Positions 1 to 9,559 of a stretch of 64,000 nucleotides of DNA are shown here, piece by piece (the first letter of the stretch is position 1; every line of letters starts with the position of its first letter). The position numbers and the translations under genes are program-made. The stretch lies in NCBI GenBank assembly GCA_021292165.1, contig CM037877.1, positions 302,750,063 through 302,814,062 of the forward strand. The letters are read 5' to 3'. The DNA comes from Shinisaurus crocodilurus. Taxonomy: Eukaryota; Chordata; Lepidosauria; Squamata; Shinisauridae. The notes under the pieces are model-generated. The model searched no databases, was not told the DNA's origin, and saw only the letters and a list, made by a program, of their open reading frames with translations.

Positions 1-852
1 AGGAATAAATCACAATAAATCACAGAGGAAAGATTACCTTGAAAGCATTTCATGCCCAGTGCAGTGGCACAACTAAGTGCTTGTTTTAGTGAGATTAGAA
101 GTTTCCACGATGCCTGTCATGTTTTATTGTCTCTGTAGTTGATCATAGACTAGGTGATCAGACAGTGGAGGCAGGAACTGGTTTTGGCAAGGAGCAGATG
201 TTTACTGTTCTGCGCAAAAGCTTTGGGTTGCTTCCGGATGAGGTGCGTATTGTGCTGTCTCCCTGCCTTATTTACAGAACTTGAGAGCAGGTTCCACCGC
301 AGAACATGGTATTCCATTTTGTAACCCGCTCATGGTTTCCCATGGCTTCTTTTGTCATTTTTCTTGCCACAAAAAAAGCACAAAACCCCCCATTAAGGAG
401 AGAACGGTGGAATAGCTGTGCTGCAGTGCTTTTAGACTGGCAGCGCTAGGTGTTGTCCGTCTGGAAGCAACCTGGATCTTGCCTCAGGTGGTACGTAGGC
501 CGGGTTCTTTGAAAGTATTTCTTCTGTGGCTTGTTTACCACCCTGTGATCATGCAAACTGGGCCAGAGGGAGGAGGTTGGTGGGGAAATCCACTCACCTA
601 AATCTGGATCCAACCCACTGCATTGTCCTCCCAAAGGCAGCTTGTTTCTGCTTGTCAGTGTTACCCCTGAAGGCGATTTGATGCCTCAGCTGTCTGGAGG
701 CTCAGATCACAGACTCATTAAATAATGCTGCTAGATAAGCACAACATTTGTACAAGAAGCCTTCAGATTTTGCTATTCCTACCCTTCAAGAAGTAATTAC
801 AAATCATTGGATCAGAATGAACAGATCCAGCGATATGTATTCACCACCAGGT
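1..852. other. No gene recognised
   Basis: I see no open coding block with family resemblance, no RNA gene and no clear repeat boundary here. It borders the miniature element that truncates the copia remnant. Confidence 0.5.
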
Positions 853-955
853 CCCCAGATGTTTTTGGCCTACAACTCCGCTGGCTACGCTGGCTGGGGC
901 ATGCTGGGAGTTGTAGGCCAAAAAACATCTGGGGACCCAAGGTTGGAGAACACTG
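853..955. mobile_element. Palindromic hAT-like MITE, 5' truncated
   Basis: Two inverted arms with the phrases 'ggcctacaactc' and 'gagttgtaggcc' end in 'ggttggagaacactg', the terminal sequence of a family seen many times in this window. The left end lacks the matching 'cagtgttctccaacc', so it is truncated. It abuts the copia remnant where reverse transcriptase should begin. Confidence 0.8.
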
Positions 956-3482
956 TCTTATTGTGATATAGCACATCCATCTCTTGTTGCATCGCTTCTT
1001 TCCATTTACATGCTTCCACTGCTGGCATGTTCTCAACTTCTCCGCAAGTTGAGGGTTCATGTACTTCCGCTGCTTTTGCAAGGTAGGATAGTAGTACGGG
1101 TGGTATGCCTTTATTAATTCAAGTTGAATGTCTAGGTTCATATTCAGTAGCTCTGTCTGTTGGTACAGGAACTTCTAGCTCTGAACTTTTTTTTACTGGC
1201 CGTACATCCCCTTCTGACTCTGCAAAGAGTTGTGGTTCTTTATCTTCAGCATCCATATCTATTGGTAAACAGAGTAGATCAGTATCTCTTGTTGGATGCT
1301 CTTTCCCAGTACAGTCATGCCTTGTGAGAGCATAATTCGTTCCGGAAACATGCTTGTAATCCAAAACACTCTTATACCAAAACGAAATTCCCCCCCAAAA
1401 AATTGTACAGAGATTTTTAATTTAAGCCGTACTACAGTACTTGTATTGCAAGACGTCGCCTGTATAGCAAGTAAAAAAAAATATTACATAAATATTTAAA
1501 AATTTGCTTGTCTTGCAAAATGCTCTCAAACCAAGTTACTTGCAATCCAAGGTATTACTGTATTGCCTATTAAATCAGCTGTCTTCCTTTCATCAAAATA
1601 GACAACACTCTGTGACCTTGCCTGTAATGGGATTTAAAATCCTGTAACCTCGGGTTCCAGGTTCATAGCCAACCGGAATTCCTTCTTCTGCTCTTTTATC
1701 GAGTTTTGATCTCTTCTCCTTTGGTATGTGAGCATAGACTTTAGATCCAAACACCCTAAGGTGCCCCGTATTGGGCTTTCTTGAATGCCAAAGTTCAAAA
1801 GGTATCCACCCTGTTGCTTTGGTAGGCAATCTATTGTGCAAATAAGTTGCTGTCATCACAGCTTCTCCCCAGTATTTGTTGGGAAGATTGGAGTCCAAAA
1901 GTAAACATCTAGTCATTTGCATAATTGTCTTATTAAATCTCTCACTTGTCCCATTATGTTCTGGAAATAAGGGTATGGTTCACTTGTGTTCTATCCCTTG
2001 CTCTTTCAAAAAATCGTGAACAGCACTAGACATAAATTCACCAGCATTTGCCAAACTTTCATATTTTGATTAAATTTATTACTCACAGCTGCCACATATT
2101 GCTTTAATGATTGCAGGGTTTGGCTCTTTTCTTTAAGCAAATAGACAACTGCATACCTACTATAGTAATCAATGAAGGTCAAAAAATACAAATTTCCAGC
2201 TTTAGTCGCTGTTTGAATTGGACGACCACATACGTAAGTCAGAGTGAACCAGTTGTAATGGTTGCTGTTGTATATCTTTCTCTCTGCTTTGGGACTGAAG
2301 GCCTTACGCCTTTTCTACAACATACACATTTGTCTGTATTATCATTACACATTTTAATGGAAATATTTCTTGCTAGATCTTTCCTTTCCAGATCAAGTAT
2401 GGACTCAACATTGCGATGGGCAAAACGTCTATGCCACAATTCCGAACAATCAGTAGATTCACAGCATCTAATTGAATTCACTTGCTGTTGTATATTATTT
2501 AGCACAAACACACCATCTCTCTCAGTGGCTTCTGCATACGTCTGTCCTTCTGCAGTTATCGTGCACAGTCCATCTTTATTGAATAACACATCAAAGCCTT
2601 TCTTGTTCAAACTGGAAACACTTAACACATTGCCATCCATCTGTGGGACATACTTCACATTTGTGACGTTAATAGAATAACCATCAAATTGCAGTTCGCC
2701 TTTGCCACATCCTTTTATCTGCACTGAATTTCCATTTGCTACAAATATCTGACCCTTTTCATTTGCATAAATGTTATTTAAAAAAAAATTATTATCACTG
2801 GAAATATGAGTACTCACTCCTGAATCAATAATCCAAATTATTATTCTTTTGACTAGCCTGAACAACAGTAAATTCCTCATGTACTCTAGGAGTACCCTTA
2901 TATTTAATTTGGCTTGAATTATTCTCTTCAAAATTATTCTCTCTCTGTCCCGCTGGCTTTCTGGCCTTTTGTAAATTAGCAGAACTCAAGTTACTCTCTC
3001 TACAATCTCGCCTTAGATGGCCACGCCTACCACATCCAAAGCATTCAATCTGCATCTTTCTCTCTGATTGGTCATATGTAGATTTCTGCCTTGTCTTCAC
3101 CTGAACTTTAAATCTTGATCCTGAGCTTTGTGTAAAAGATTCCAATTCAGATTCATTTCTCTTTCTTTCTGCCTCAGAATGAAAAGATGACAACATAGCA
3201 TTAAAGCTCGCATTTTCTATGGTATTTATTGCTGAAATAAAAGGTGACCAGGAATGTGGCAATGAAGACAATAGAAGTGACAGTTTTTGCCCCTCACCAA
3301 TTTTATCTCCCAATGCTTCAAGCTTCTGTATCATTTCCAGTATCTCATCAAGGTGCTGTAAAGGACATTGACCCTCTTTCAGGTCCTTTCTGCTTTAAAA
3401 GTACTTCCAGATGAAAAAGCCAGTTATCAAAATCACTAGGAACCAATTTTGGAACCACAAAACCATTTACTTGTAAAGCCAT
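956..3482 (-). pseudogene. Copia gag-pol remnant
   Basis: The gag start fits an ATG at 3482-3480. Frame breaks occur near 3350 (gag), around 2825-2930 (between knuckle and protease frames) and in integrase near 1920-2100. Visible motifs are a CCHC knuckle of form C-X2-C-X4-H-X4-C near 3010-3050, a protease active site D-S-G-V-S near 2815 (usually DSG[AT]S), an LWHRRFAH-type GAG-pre-integrase motif with a downstream CVCC pair near 2280-2450, an integrase core stretch at 2006-2191, and the KYWGEAV...YLHNRLP stretch with a chromodomain-like tail at 1593-1922. The region 990-1364 resembles the acidic linker before reverse transcriptase. Fragments only; no intact protein. Confidence 0.85.
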
Positions 3483-3550
3483 TCTTTAAAAAACTTTCTT
3501 CCTCCACCTTTTGTTTAACTGCAAACTTGCTCAATCTACATATCAATCAG

Positions 3551-3565
3551 TCTGGCCCCATAACT
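3551..3565 (-). promoter_or_regulatory. Putative copia primer-binding site
   Basis: Directly inside the LTR the minus strand reads AGTTATGGGGCCAGA. This resembles the primer site of Drosophila copia, which pairs with an internal part of initiator methionine tRNA rather than its 3' end. The resemblance is from memory and was not aligned. Confidence 0.5.
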
Positions 3566-4015
3566 TGTAGGAATATCTTCTCGTTTTCAGCGGAGTTTGC
3601 GGACATCGGTGCAATGAATAGTCTGTTAAGACTTATGGTTAAGGTGAAAAAGGGGGGGGGGAACCATTGAAAAAGGTAAGGCTTTGTTACAAGTAGAAGC
3701 AAAAACACACCACATGCATTGCAGGAATATCTCCTCGTTTTAGCAGAGTTTGCAGACAGCAGTTGCAATGAATAGTTTATGGTTAAGAACATTGAAAAAA
3801 AGTTAAGGCTTTATTACAAGGATTAGCAAAAAACATACATGCATGTCTCAGGCTGCAAAACAAGCAGCTTCTTTTCAGTTGAAGAGAGAGGAGGGAGGAA
3901 AGAAAAAGGGCACGCAAAAGACAGGGGAGTGGCCAAGATAAGGAGAGTCAGAATGGCAATCAACCAGCTAGGGAGAAACAGATTAACCCCTTATTTACCA
4001 GACTCCTTCCTTACA
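3566..4015 (-). repeat. Putative 5' LTR of the copia element
   Basis: The segment is bounded by TGTAGGAA at 3566 and TTCCTTACA ending at 4015, which are inverted versions of each other and give TG...CA ends on the minus strand. On the minus strand it contains AATAAA (complement at 3810-3815). Two diverged tandem units begin at about 3566 and 3721, both with 'gaatatct.ctcgttt', followed by 'caatgaatag' and 'aaggcttt'. The 4015 boundary is an inference from the inverted ends. Confidence 0.6.
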
Positions 4016-5562
4016 TCTGTCCTGAATCTCCCACCGATCAGCTTCATGGGATGGCCCCCTTGGGTTCTAGTATTATGAGAGAAGGAAAAAAATGTCTCCC
4101 TCTCCACTTTCTCCGCACCGTGCATAATTCTGTACACCTCTTGCCAGCTTCCCGGCTGTCCTTCCTGGTCTCCTTAGCTGCTCCCCTCTGTTGGACGACA
4201 GAGCTGTCTATGCCACACAACCTCTCCTGGCCTCACTAAACCAGCCTGTTGCCTCTGGTGTGGGGGAGGACGCTACCCCATCACTGCTACTGAAAAGTAA
4301 GGTTCAACTGCCGGTCCAGGGGACTTCTGTACGTGGGAGGGGGCGCCATCTTGTCCTTTGCCTCAGGTAGCAACATACCTTGAGCTGGCCCTGAGTAAGT
4401 CCCTTCTCCTTAGGATGTCCAGTGACGTCCTAAGTAAATACATATACGAATAGGACTAGTTACCTCTAAGGCTGCCCCACCCCCATGCAGAGTGGGCTTA
4501 TCCAGTGGCAGCTGTGCTGCAAAGGGTCAGGAAGCCAGCCAGCCACTCGACTCCCTGGCTTAGTACTTCACTGCCACTGGGTAAGCCCGCTTGTGCATGA
4601 GGGGTAGGCCAAGGCTGGTGGCTCTGGCACCACCACCACCGCTGCCAGGGGCAGAAGGTGCTGGGGGGCACTGAGGACAGCCTGCCAAGGGTCCCCCCAA
4701 ATATGGAGCTGGACGTTCTGCTAGGACAACACCTCTTTCACTCTCAAGGTGTTCAGTAATGTGTTTTGGCGATGCCAGTCGACTTCTCCCTGTCACCTGG
4801 CTCCCGCCCACCCTCCCTCCCTCCCTCTGTGGTGCCAAAATAATTGCACAAACCAAGGGGCAACTTGTTCTGGAGCTGGCACAGCTGCCTCTCGAACTCC
4901 GTGCAGAGCGTTTGTCGGTGTGTTCTCTTTTCACCCTGCTTCTCAGACAGGGGAAGAGGGAAAGGAGAGGTGTGGCAGAGCACAGACACCTGAGAAGAGG
5001 ACCAGGACTAACAAGGAAGGAGCAGGCCTTAATCTGTGCCAGGGGGCCCAAGGGGTCTGCCCCAGCACCTGTTGGCTGTGCCAAGGCTGAGTCCATGGAA
5101 GTCCCCTGAAATAAGTGCAAAGTGCATTTCCCTCGCCACTTCAGTGACAGCAAGAAAGCAAGGGCATCACTTCAGGGGGCGGGGTGGGGATCATGCCGCT
5201 TCTGGCTTTCTTGGGTGGTGGGGAGAGCTCTCCCCGCCCCCCCGCCACTCCTCAGACTGCCATGTGCCAGGCAACACCGGCAGGCTCCTGTGATGGGTCC
5301 AGTCGGCTCTTCTTCTCTCCGTTTCAAGCAGCAGCTGCGGCAGAGGACAGGATGGCTACCCTAGGCTGAGGTGCAAGTGGAGTCAGCATGACCCAGCAAT
5401 TCATTTCGGATTCTCCCTGCAGCAAGGGGAGCGGGTCCAGAAAAAAATGCACCTCCCTCCCTCCCTCCCTGCAGCATCACTGCCTTCCAAATGCAAGGGA
5501 TACCTGGTCTGATTGGCCAGTGAGAGCCCCTGAAGGGTGTCTCATATAGTCATCAAGCAGAA
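4016..5562. other. No gene recognised
   Basis: GC-rich sequence with open frames on both strands but no family resemblance, no consistent splice signals and low-complexity composition. A diverged hAT-like fragment may lie at about 4300-4400. Confidence 0.5.
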
Positions 5563-5701
5563 CAGCCTTCCTCCAACCTGGCACTTTCCAGATGTCATGG
5601 ACTACAACTCCCAGCATCCCCAGCCAATGATCATGCTGGCTGGGGAGATGCAGGGAATTGCAGTCTACCTCATCTGGAGGGTGCCAGGTTGAAGAAGGCT
5701 G
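5563..5701. mobile_element. Palindromic hAT-like MITE
   Basis: Inverted ends CAGCCTTC...GAAGGCTG surround 'ctacaactcccagcatcccc' and its diverged inverted copy. This is the 'dropped cagccttccccaacctggtgcc' family found repeatedly in the window. No clear target duplication was seen. Confidence 0.75.
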
Positions 5702-5824
5702 ATGTACAGGAACACCCTTATCTGCATATCTATTCCTTCCCGAGTAACGTGGCTGGGGAAGCAAGGTGGCCATCTTAGCTTTCGTCCTCTTGTTGAAGTA
5801 AGCCCTTCCCTTAGGCAAGCAGAA

Positions 5825-5905
5825 CCGTTTGTTCTTTATTTTATTCATTAGCTTTTTATCCCGCTTTTTGAAAAGGAGTCCCCTAAGTAGCTCACACAAC
5901 ATTCA
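5825..5905 (-). repeat. LINE 3' tail fragment
   Basis: The 'tttatttt..ttagctttttatcccgctttt' stretch matches, in antisense, the '..gcgggatataaa' tail shared by LINEs and SINEs in this genome. Confidence 0.4.
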
Positions 5906-6207
5906 TAAAATACAACCGTTCCATTAAAAAAAAAGAAAAGGAAAAGAAAACAGTTCCATTTAAAAATACAAACCATTCAAGAAAGAAATGGAGCCATGAG
6001 GAGGAGATGGGAGGATGCAGGGAGAGAAAAGGAGAACAAACAAATGGAAAGGCAGAATTTGAAAATACTGGACTGAAAAACAAAAATTCTTTGGGCCCAC
6101 CAAACCTCCAGCATCTATTCATCAAAGTGAACCCAAAGAACCGATCATCCTAAGCAGGCCAGCTCTTCCGATCTTCATGCGTGTCATAGCCAGCTGCGAT
6201 ATAGGGC

Positions 6208-6331
6208 AGACTCCTCAACCCTGATACCCTCTAGATGTGCTGGACTACAACTCCCAGCTATGCGGGCTGGGGGATGCTGGTAGTTGTTGCGCAACACATC
6301 TGGAGGCCACCAGGCAGGTTGGGGAAGGCTG
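6208..6331. mobile_element. Palindromic hAT-like MITE
   Basis: Inverted arms around 'actacaactcccagc' with the terminal phrase 'aggttggggaaggctgg'. It lies just beyond the stop codon of the connexin-like gene. Confidence 0.7.
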
Positions 6332-6389
6332 GAAAACTGCACGGATCACCTTCATTTTCTGCCTTCACTGTCCGGTTTCTTGCCTTCTT

Positions 6390-7196
6390 TCATATTTGCT
6401 CTGTCATCTTCCATGGCACTGGGAAATCCTTCCCCAGCTGTAGGAGAAGGTAGGCCAGGCAAGCGGCCACATTGACAAAGGCTGTGAAAGCCAAAGCCCA
6501 CAGTGCCACCTGCTTGTCGGCGTTGCCTGCCATGACGCATTCAAGACCCTGGGGGCAGGTTTGTGCTCCCGGAAGGCACAAGAAGGTCTTTTCAGACGCT
6601 GACGGAATCTGCAGAGATATTACGATCCAGAGGAAGCAGAGCTCCGTTGCCAGTAGAAGGATCACGCAGAAACTGAAAGCCACTGAACGCCTGGTACAAG
6701 GAGGAGACTTCTTGGAATCTGATGGAACCATGTTGGTTCTGAAGGTGGCCACATTGGGCAACGGAATTGTTCCTGCAGCCATGTTGATTCCGGTCGCCAC
6801 GTTGTGGCAGAGACCCGTAGTCTCTGTCAGCTCTTCGTCTGCTCCCCTTGCTGCCTTTCTGTTGTGCTGAGGTACAGCCCTTATGAGCCTCATAAGCCCC
6901 ACTGGAACCAGGGAGACCAAAAAAGCAAATCCCCACAGTGAGGATACAGATGAGGAGAAGTGCTGGTTGAAGCAGAGCGCACTGCAGAAAGGCTGGATAT
7001 TCACCTCTGCTGAGGTCCAGTTACAGGCCAGGTCCGGCTTGGCAGAGGACCAGGGCCCATCGGCAACGAAAATAGCCACCAGGCGCAGGCCCAAAAGGAG
7101 ATACCAGGGGGTTAGGCCTTGGCAAACAGGTTCGCCTCCAGGAAGCGCCATGGCTGGCTGAAGGAGCCGGGCCAGATGAGCAACAACAACAGCCAT
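6390..7196 (-). CDS. Divergent connexin-like gap-junction protein (268 aa)
   Basis: Connexins are four-TM proteins whose hexamers make gap-junction channels; the family signature is three cysteines in each extracellular loop. This frame of 268 codons has TM1 at about 31-50, TM2 82-105, a cytoplasmic loop 106-168, TM3 171-196 and TM4 228-254. Loop 1 has C58-X12-C71-X3-C75 containing 'IQPFC' (family usual C-X6-C-X3-C, 'QPGC'); loop 2 has C207-X6-C214-X5-C220 with 'CPQGLEC' (usual C-X4-C-X5-C, 'CPH.VDC'). All six cysteines are kept, but loop 1 is six residues longer. The N-terminal 'LARLLQPAMA' resembles the family's 'LGKLLDKVQA', but the usual early Trp is missing. The C-tail is only about 14 residues. 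The ATG sits directly after an AG acceptor, so a 5'UTR or short upstream exon is expected. No frame break over 807 bases suggests a maintained gene. I cannot assign it to a named connexin; function as a channel is inference. Confidence 0.75.
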   Translation of the reverse strand: MAVVVAHLARLLQPAMALPGGEPVCQGLTPWYLLLGLRLVAIFVADGPWSSAKPDLACNWTSAEVNIQPFCSALCFNQHFSSSVSSLWGFAFLVSLVPVGLMRLIRAVPQHNRKAARGADEELTETTGLCHNVATGINMAAGTIPLPNVATFRTNMVPSDSKKSPPCTRRSVAFSFCVILLLATELCFLWIVISLQIPSASEKTFLCLPGAQTCPQGLECVMAGNADKQVALWALAFTAFVNVAACLAYLLLQLGKDFPVPWKMTEQI

Positions 7197-7210
7197 CTGT
7201 GGAGAGAAGG
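7197..7210 (-). promoter_or_regulatory. Splice acceptor abutting the connexin-like start codon
   Basis: On the minus strand a pyrimidine-rich run ending in CCACAG immediately precedes the ATG. This implies at least one upstream exon. Confidence 0.55.
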
Positions 7211-7630
7211 GAAGCGATGAGGAAGAGATGGGTCTCACTACAAAGGCCAGGTGCTCTGGGGCTTGAAGAGACGTGGAAGTGGGAGCTAGGTACAACTGGC
7301 TGGCGTGTTTTATTTTCTGACAGGGCTCCCAGACCGCGAACAATTTCACAGCAGAGGAATTCAGCAAGTGAAGTTTTCCCCATCGAAGTATCTCTACACT
7401 TGGAAGGGCTTAATTGGTTGAATTCATGTCTGTAAGACAGCTTACCCTGGCAGAAAAAAAAGGTGGCAGCCCCCCAAACAAGCAGGGTCTCTACGAGACT
7501 CATTTTTTGTCCCACACAGTTTGGCTCATCCACTGACTGGATTCGCACGACGATTTTTTTTAGGTGGGCTACTTGTTGAGGGTGGGCTATTGGAAGGGGG
7601 AGTCTGCAAGGGGCTCGTTTCCCTTTATTC

Positions 7631-7770
7631 CAGGGATGGGCAACTTGTGGCCTTCCAGATGTTGTTGGACTGCAACTCCCATCATCCCTCACCACTGGCT
7701 ATGCTGACTAGAGCTGATGGAAGCTGTGCTGCAACAACATTTGGAAAACCACAAATTGTCCCATCCCTGT
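7631..7770. mobile_element. Palindromic hAT-like MITE ('cagggatgggcaactt' family)
   Basis: Ends CAGGGATGG and CCATCCCTG are inverted. Flanks CTTTATTC and TTTTATTT agree at six of eight positions, a plausible aged 8-bp duplication. Confidence 0.75.
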
Positions 7771-7984
7771 TTTATTTCTTGGTTTTCTGTATTTAGAGTA
7801 AAACCTGGAGGGTTTTCTAGGTACAGATGTTTAGGATAAAATAAACCAATACAGAGGCGATGTGATGCACACGACACATCACTCTAAACCACAGTAAACA
7901 AGCAGCATTCACACAACCGGTTTATAAATAAATAAAGCTGACATTTTATGCCGAAACGTTTCACATTTTTAAATCCGTTTACTA

Positions 7985-8009
7985 ATATATATATATATAT
8001 ATATATATA
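7985..8009. repeat. (AT)n microsatellite
   Basis: An uninterrupted AT dinucleotide run. Confidence 0.95.
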
Positions 8010-8709
8010 GTATAAACTGGATGTGTGATTGCAGTCTGTTTATTGTGTTTAGGAGCAAGCAGGCATCGTCTTTAGCAGTTGTGGTATTGTTAGCTGACTT
8101 TTAGATTAAAATTATGATGCCCCAGTAACGAAGCTTTTCCCATCAGCACACTATGATCTCACCCATAGGCTGGGCTGTCATTATCTTACTGTTCCAAATC
8201 ACCACCTAAGTTTTCAGTCTCTCCTCCACCTTGCTCTTGGCTCTGCTCGTTTGCCCCACCTTCACTTCAATCCTGAAGGGAAGGCTCTGGATCCCAGCCA
8301 GGCCTGCATCCTAAACAGTACCCATCCTTTGAAGAGCTTCATTCTGTGATACATCTAACACACATGCCAATTTGCTTCTTATGTTCCAGGACTTATGACC
8401 TGGCACTGAGCAAAACAACAGATTCTTCTGGTGTTGAACCTTGGCTAAAATGAATTCTTTTTGAAATGGGTTCTGTGATTAAATTCCTAGGCCCTAGCAA
8501 GAGTTTGCGAGAAGAATGTGCTGAGCTGGGAAGTTGGGGCCACCAGGGCTTTTTTTCTGGTGGAACTCACCGGAACTGAGTTCCAGCACCTTTTCTTCTA
8601 TTAATTGCATTACAATTTAATCACCATCTACTCCCGAGGAAATGTAATCCAAGAGTTCCGGTACCTTTTTCTCCAGAAAAAAAGCACTGGGGGCCACAAT
8701 TCCTGGATT

Positions 8710-8861
8710 CTCTAGGGCAGGGGTGGGCAGAAGGTAGATTTCCAGATGTTTTGGACTTCAGCTCCCAGAAGTCACTGCCAGCATGGCCAATGGTCAGGAA
8801 TGCTGGGAGCTGAAGTCCAAAACATCTGGAGATCTCATTTCTGCCCACCCGTGCTCTAGGG
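8710..8861. mobile_element. hAT MITE with perfect 8-bp target duplication
   Basis: The element 8718-8853 begins CAGGGGTGGGCAG and ends CTGCCCACCCGTG. It is flanked on both sides by CTCTAGGG (8710-8717 and 8854-8861). The internal arms around 'gacttcagctcccag' are inverted. Confidence 0.9.
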
Positions 8862-8895
8862 GTGCTTCCAGACGGAAGGTGGCAAGCACTACCAA

Positions 8896-9418
8896 TCCAG
8901 AAGTATTGTGCAGATATAAGGGGATGCCTGCCTCATTATGAACCTGCCTGGTTATTAGGATCTGCAGAAGAGGCCCTCTTGAGGGTGCCATTACCCACAG
9001 GGGCCTGTTTGTGGGGCACGCATGGAAGGGCCTCCTCCAGTGTGGCTCCCAAACTGTGGAATGTGCTCCCTCAAGAACAGCTATTGGCCCCCCACTCTCC
9101 TGGCTCTTAGAAAGGGTGTGAAGATGCACCTTTTTAAATTTAGCCTTTTAAATGAGGTAGTCATTCTAGGGTACAAGTTTAGAGAGAGAAAAGGCCTACA
9201 ACTGGCAGAGCTGGCTGGGGCATGCTGGGAGTTGTAGGCCTTTTTTCCCTGTCTGAACTTGCGTATGATTGCACCTTTAATGTGCAATGTTTTTAATGTT
9301 CTCATTTTGCATTAAGGTGTTATTGTTTAAAAATTTTCTACACTGCCTTGACGACTTTTTTTTTCTTTCTTTCTTTTCTTTTCTTTTTTTTTTACCAAAT
9401 AAGGCAGTCTATAAATGT
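8896..9418 (+). mobile_element. LINE 3' end fragment (CR1/L2-like), interrupted
   Basis: The plus strand retains a decayed 'lWN.LP' type C-terminal ORF2 signature (near 9040-9075, residues 'PKLWNVLPQE') and the tail 'cactgccttgacgac...aataaggcagtctataaatg'. A MITE interrupts it at about 9190-9282. Confidence 0.65.
9190..9282. mobile_element. Palindromic MITE
   Basis: 'aggcctacaact' and 'agttgtaggcct' arms, ending in 'ttgcgtatgattgcaccttta', the end of the family also seen at 16395 and 51196. Confidence 0.65.
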
Positions 9419-9559
9419 CTACACTCCATCTTTTCCTCCTTAATGGATTTGTTGTGGAAAGAAAGAAGGCAGAAGACACGATGGAAAAACACAGGAGCGT
9501 TACAAATGGAAAAGAGCAACATCTGGACCCCTGTAAAATTCGACAACATTTTTCCGTTT

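Larger units (their letters stand above)
956..4015 (-). mobile_element. Ty1/copia LTR retrotransposon, degenerate and 3' truncated
   Basis: Read on the minus strand the order is LTR, primer site, gag with a CCHC knuckle, aspartic protease, GAG-pre-integrase and integrase. Integrase directly after protease is the defining order of Ty1/copia elements (in Ty3/gypsy and retroviruses integrase is last). Reverse transcriptase and RNase H are not found: coding similarity fades around 970-1100 and a MITE follows. Several frame breaks make it non-functional. No second LTR is visible inside the window, so no flanking duplication can be tested. Confidence 0.85.

Noticed and set aside
4560..5153. 197-codon minus-strand frame
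   Set aside because: Overlapping open frames on both strands and no domain; GC-rich composition explains it.
6390..7196. Considered as claudin, because human TNFRSF12A is next to CLDN6 and CLDN9
   Set aside because: The claudin W-GLW-C-C signature is absent; the cysteine triplets fit connexins.
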